Shown here in pieces: positions 60,311 through 64,000 of a stretch of DNA of 64,000 bases. The stretch covers positions 24,861,922 to 24,925,921 of the forward strand of contig CM034599.1 in NCBI GenBank assembly GCA_020091685.1, given 5' to 3'. The DNA is from Lutjanus erythropterus. Taxonomy: Eukaryota > Chordata > Actinopteri > Lutjaniformes > Lutjanidae. The notes below the pieces were generated by a model. It saw only the letters and a list, made by a program, of their open reading frames with translations. It was not told where the DNA came from and ran no database searches. Each line of letters begins with the position of its first letter. Position 1 is the stretch's first letter. The position numbers were made by a program, and so were the translations under genes.

Positions 60311-61375
60311 AAGCCATGTCAGACTTCTGTCATTCATTCATGATGTAAAATGGTGGTTTAATGTTTGTGCTTGCACTCATCTTCTGTAATCTGCAGGATG
60401 CTTTTCAGGGTGTCAGTTTTGTGTTTTTCCTTAGTTTTTATTTATTTATTCATTTCACGGAATGGAGTATGGTGGTATTTGTCAGGGGAAAGATTTAAGC
60501 AGTTCAGAATAGGTATTAAAATACAAACACAATACAACTCTCAGTCGTGTAGATATCCCAGTCTCAGTGAACATGCACTGATGCCTCTTCATGCTAATTT
60601 GACCAAATTGACTAAGACTAAAAACAAAGACACCTTTATTTTATTTAGTTTTGCAAGCACAAAATATTGTTTCAGTTAGTTTTCATTGTTTTCCTAAGAT
60701 CTAGTTTTTATTTCAGTTAACTGAAGTGTTTTTTTTTTTACACCTAGTTTTATTTAACTTTAACATCCTTGCATGATACAGCTTTTTGAGGAACCAGGGG
60801 CCCATTTCACCAGATTTTCAACATGAGATGATTTCCTCTCCCTCATTTTGACACGTTTCACTTCTAAAAACAAACGCCATACAATATTTATAACCCGTGT
60901 ATAATCACGGGAGAGCCCTGTAGGACTTGTGAACAAGAACCTGCCATAACTTCTATCTTGTGAACATAACTTGCAAAATGTTTTTGTGTTTTTGTGTTCC
61001 TACCACAAGAAAAAGTCCTTCTTAGCCAAGAAGTAGCTTTTTAATTGGTTGCAAATTATTTGGTTGAAGTTTTCAGTACAAGTTTGCAGTTGAAAAGAGG
61101 GATACAAGATGTAGCACTCATCATGTTGTGGTTCTTCACATCATTAATTCTCATACTTAAACATCAGGGAGCCACAGGAAAGTGTTGTATTTAGTTTGTA
61201 ATTAGACAGATGCCACAATGATGGTTTGAATCTCTGAAAGCTGCTGCCACAGGCCTCCATCAGCATGAAGACACAATGAACATCACAACAGACGTTTTTC
61301 ATGGCAGCCATATTGCTCCATCAAACATGTTGAATATATGCAGCTGTCATCCATCCGAGGGGCATGTGTGTAAAG
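60311..61375. other. Intergenic DNA, nothing recognised
   Basis: No gene or nameable repeat. Confidence 0.5.
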
Positions 61376-61500
61376 GGTCATCCACACCAGGAACTATAAC
61401 CACAAAAGGTGTGGTGTGGTGTGCATCTGCAATGGACTCCAATAGGAACGGTTTTCAAAACGATATTTTATAGTTACAGTTCCTGGCCCTTAATCTGCAG
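61376..61500. repeat. Short inverted repeat, possible MITE
   Basis: The phrase caccaggaactataacc (about 61387) pairs with tatagttacagttcctgg (about 61470) in reverse complement. Ends not clear. Confidence 0.35.
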
Positions 61501-61544
61501 AAGTCAGTCATTTAAGGTCCTCCACACCCACACTGGTGTTTTCA

Positions 61545-62160
61545 GTCGTACTTGATTAGACTTGAGCACTTGTGGCAGGTGGGTGGAGCCATGCTGGAAT
61601 TACATCAGAATTCATGTTTATGTCCAAAATGACTTGTGACTAGAGGCTTTTGACTTGAAAATACTTGAGACCTTCCCCCAAGTCCAAAGATTAAGATGTC
61701 TCATTTTAAAAGTGTGACACAAATCACTTCATTTCCTGAATCAATAAATATTAACACTTTTCAGTCCCAACAATTAGTCACATAATTCCTCAGATCAGTT
61801 TGACAACAGCATCCAATCAAGTGGCAGGCAAGAACCATGAAGAACTAACTTTATGTTACTGAGTTTTAAGTGATATGGTACTAAAGGTTGTCTTGTTCAT
61901 GTACAAAAACTATGCAGTGGACAACAAAAAATGATTTGCAGCAAACAAAACGCACGGGTCAAAAATTGCAGACAGAAATGCAACAGCTTCAAACTCGTTG
62001 ACTGTTGTTAAAATGACATTACATTTGGTGAAGTGTGTGTATGACTTGTTTAGGACTAGAAACTCAAAGTCTTGGGACTTGCCTTGTCTTAACTTGAGAC
62101 TTGTGTACAAAGACTTTAGACTTACTTGTGATTGGTCCCACATCTGGTCTTTTGAAAATT
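61545..62160. repeat. cttgagactt-type dispersed repeat, decayed
   Basis: Many spaced acttg words (gacttgaaaatacttgagac near 61650, aacttgagacttgtgtacaa near 62090) ending cttgtgattggtcccaca. I recognise this as a worn teleost repeat built on acttg units. Confidence 0.5.
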
Positions 62161-62169
62161 TGACTTGTT

Positions 62170-62340
62170 AAAGGAGGAAAAGCACGGTTCCAATGGCTCC
62201 ACTCTATCCAAGTATCCTAGTAAGCTGTGACTGTGACTCACCGGGCCCAAAAAACAGGACTTTGATACTGAATCCAGCCATCATCAGTTCTGTTTACACC
62301 TGCGCTCTTCCTCCTGTGACATGTAAGAATGTCTTCAGGA
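62170..62340 (+). mobile_element. Worn second copy of the MITE at 62873-63067
   Basis: The parts gaatccagccatcatcag, acacctgcgctcttcctcct and gtgacatgtaagaatgtct line up in order with gaatgcagccatcatgaa, tacctgtgccttcctgct and atgacatgtcaaaatgtct of the better copy. Confidence 0.45.
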
Positions 62341-62409
62341 AATGCATGTGATAATGGGGCATAACTAAGAGGAGGGTGAGGTCACACGTTAAAACTAAAT
62401 AATTTAAAT

Positions 62410-62613
62410 CAGGCATGTCCAAACTGTTCCATAAAGGGCCATGTGGCTGCAGGTTTTCATTCCTACCAAGCCGGAGCACACCAGGCTTGACTCATTTAAT
62501 CAACTGATTTCAGTCTTCAAACAGCTGATTAGTTGAATCAGGTGTGCTGTAGACTGGTTGGAACAAAAACCTGCAGCCACTCTGCCCTTTATGGAATAGT
62601 TTGGACATGTCTG
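62410..62613. mobile_element. Nearly palindromic hAT-type MITE with intact target duplication
   Basis: 204 bases starting caggcatgtccaaactgttc and, on the other strand, cagacatgtccaaactattc. The arms pair for about 95 bases. Perfect 8-bp copies of atttaaat flank it (62402-62409 and 62614-62621). This fits a young or well-kept hAT fold-back MITE. Confidence 0.85.
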
Positions 62614-62872
62614 ATTTAAATAATCTGTGAAGGGCCACCTATAAATGCCCCCAAATGTTGCTAATTTCCAACTGCCTTTACTTATTTTTAATCCAGTGTG
62701 ATATAATTAAAACTGGAACATGTTTGGATATCATTCTGTAGCAAAAATACATTTGTTGAACACACCCCTGCCCACTCAGGTGATTTCAGTTTGGAGCCTG
62801 ATTATCCCTCTATCCCAGTGTGGGCTTGTAACTGCGTCAGTTAGACAACTTACACCTTTATCATTCCTACAG

Positions 62873-63067
62873 TATAGACCTTTCTCACGGCAGACATTTT
62901 GACATGTCACGGCAGGAATTAATAACAAAATGTGTCCCAGTGAGCCAGCACATACAATACCAACCCGGACCAACCCTAAGTGGAATGCAGCCATCATGAA
63001 CGTTATTAAATATACCTGTGCCTTCCTGCTATGACATGTCAAAATGTCTATAGTGAAAAAGGTCTAT
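62873..63067. mobile_element. MITE with about 45-bp inverted ends
   Basis: The left arm has tatagacctttctcacggca then gacattttgacatgtcac. The right arm in reverse complement has aatagacctttttcactata then gacattttgacatgtcat. No coding frame. Confidence 0.75.
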
Positions 63068-64000
63068 TCACTGAGTTCAACTAATTTCATCCTTGCAGAG
63101 ACAATAAACAGGTCACCACTTAGAGAATACCACTCCATGTTTAATTACAGACTCTCACATAAGAAATACAGGTAAAATTTATATCTGCAATCTGTCATAG
63201 TAGTCAACATCAACTCATCTGAGCTGTGTCTTTACACTCCTATAATAACTGCATGTAATATAAAAAAATCTTTCCACCTTAAAGCACAACAGAATATAAC
63301 AGATTATTCAGCATCAATTCATTCAGTAACATATAATCATAAAATATTCTGCTTCCTGCCATTCAATCAATCGGATGCATAATTATGTGAATAAATCCCA
63401 AAATTGGACTCTTTAATCCCTGATGTAGGATAAACTTTTACAATGCTTTTCAAATTATAGTTAAACAATAAAGGATGGGACAGAGAGGGGGCAAAGTAAT
63501 TGGATAGTGAAGTGGATAATTTCCTGTGACAAACAGACCCCAAAATTTCAACTAAACCATCAACAAATCCAATTTGTCTTTTTCCATTTCAGCTATAACT
63601 CACCAAGGCTGCATTGATCAAAACACGCTTGTTTAGGGACATTAACACAAAACATTTCAAAAAACTCTTGTCAATGTAGCTAGTTTAACATGAGACCAGA
63701 AAGAAATACTATGATATAGTATGAAAGTTTGGTGTGAAAAATAACACGCATGTTGGTGAGTAGATGAAATGTGGATTCCTAGTCATTGTGTGCAATCTAT
63801 AATAAATGCATTTAAAAAACTAACTGAATGTATCCCACGGCAAAGGAGAGGAGGGGACTCTGAAAATGTACGACAGTATCACACTTCAACTCATTGTACT
63901 TTCAAAGAAAGCTGCACACTAATAACTGATGAGTTTCTGTATTTGAGTTTTAGGAGGCAAGTTGGCTTGGCTGCTAAAATGATGAGTTTATACGATTAAA
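63068..64000. other. Intergenic DNA, nothing recognised
   Basis: AT-rich, no gene or nameable repeat before the window ends. Confidence 0.5.

Overview
This window looks like nuclear DNA from a ray-finned (teleost, probably percomorph) fish. It carries three split vertebrate genes whose predicted proteins match known families closely. The non-coding DNA is AT-rich and full of CA/GT microsatellites, Tc1-like transposons, a tRNA-derived SINE, a LINE fragment and many short hAT-like MITEs of kinds I recognise from fish genomes. Family names for repeats come from memory and pattern, not from a search.

Layout. Positions 1 to about 27,970 hold no host gene I can support. This is a repeat-rich stretch with a hAT transposase relic (about 1.6 kb), an LTR-like or promoter-like module (2.3 kb), Tc1 pieces (2.7 and 27.1 kb), a complete but dead Tc1 element (17431-18806), a LINE reverse-transcriptase relic (13.9-14.7 kb), fold-back elements (12.6 and 13.6 kb), MITEs (5.9 and 24.1 kb) and one repeat split by an insertion (24.6-25.8 kb). 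Then come fem1c (minus strand, six coding exons, 40393 down to 29711), tmed7 (minus strand, three coding exons, 48653 down to 44796) and mex3c (plus strand, five coding exons, 50334 to 56983, with a 3' UTR of about 3.3 kb ending near 60,310). Positions 60.3-64 kb are intergenic and hold at least two well-formed MITEs.

Roles. fem1c encodes a substrate receptor of a CUL2 ubiquitin ligase that reads C-terminal degrons. tmed7 encodes a p24-gamma cargo receptor of the early secretory pathway. mex3c encodes an RNA-binding RING ubiquitin ligase. They do not form a pathway. fem1c and tmed7 are linked on the same strand, as in mammals, but no TICAM2 is seen between them. tmed7 and mex3c are head to head, with start codons 1.7 kb apart.

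Points of most interest: a transposon-like repeat in fem1c intron 1 that carries an exon-like coding segment; a hAT-type MITE whose 8-bp target duplication lies inside the fem1c exon 1 splice donor; introns cutting both KH domains of mex3c at the same GxxG position and phase; a cluster of TCTCGCGAGA-type elements at the 5' end of mex3c; and loss of a conserved serine motif in the MEX3C linker. I see no CRISPR array, tRNA gene, rRNA gene or bacterial-type system.
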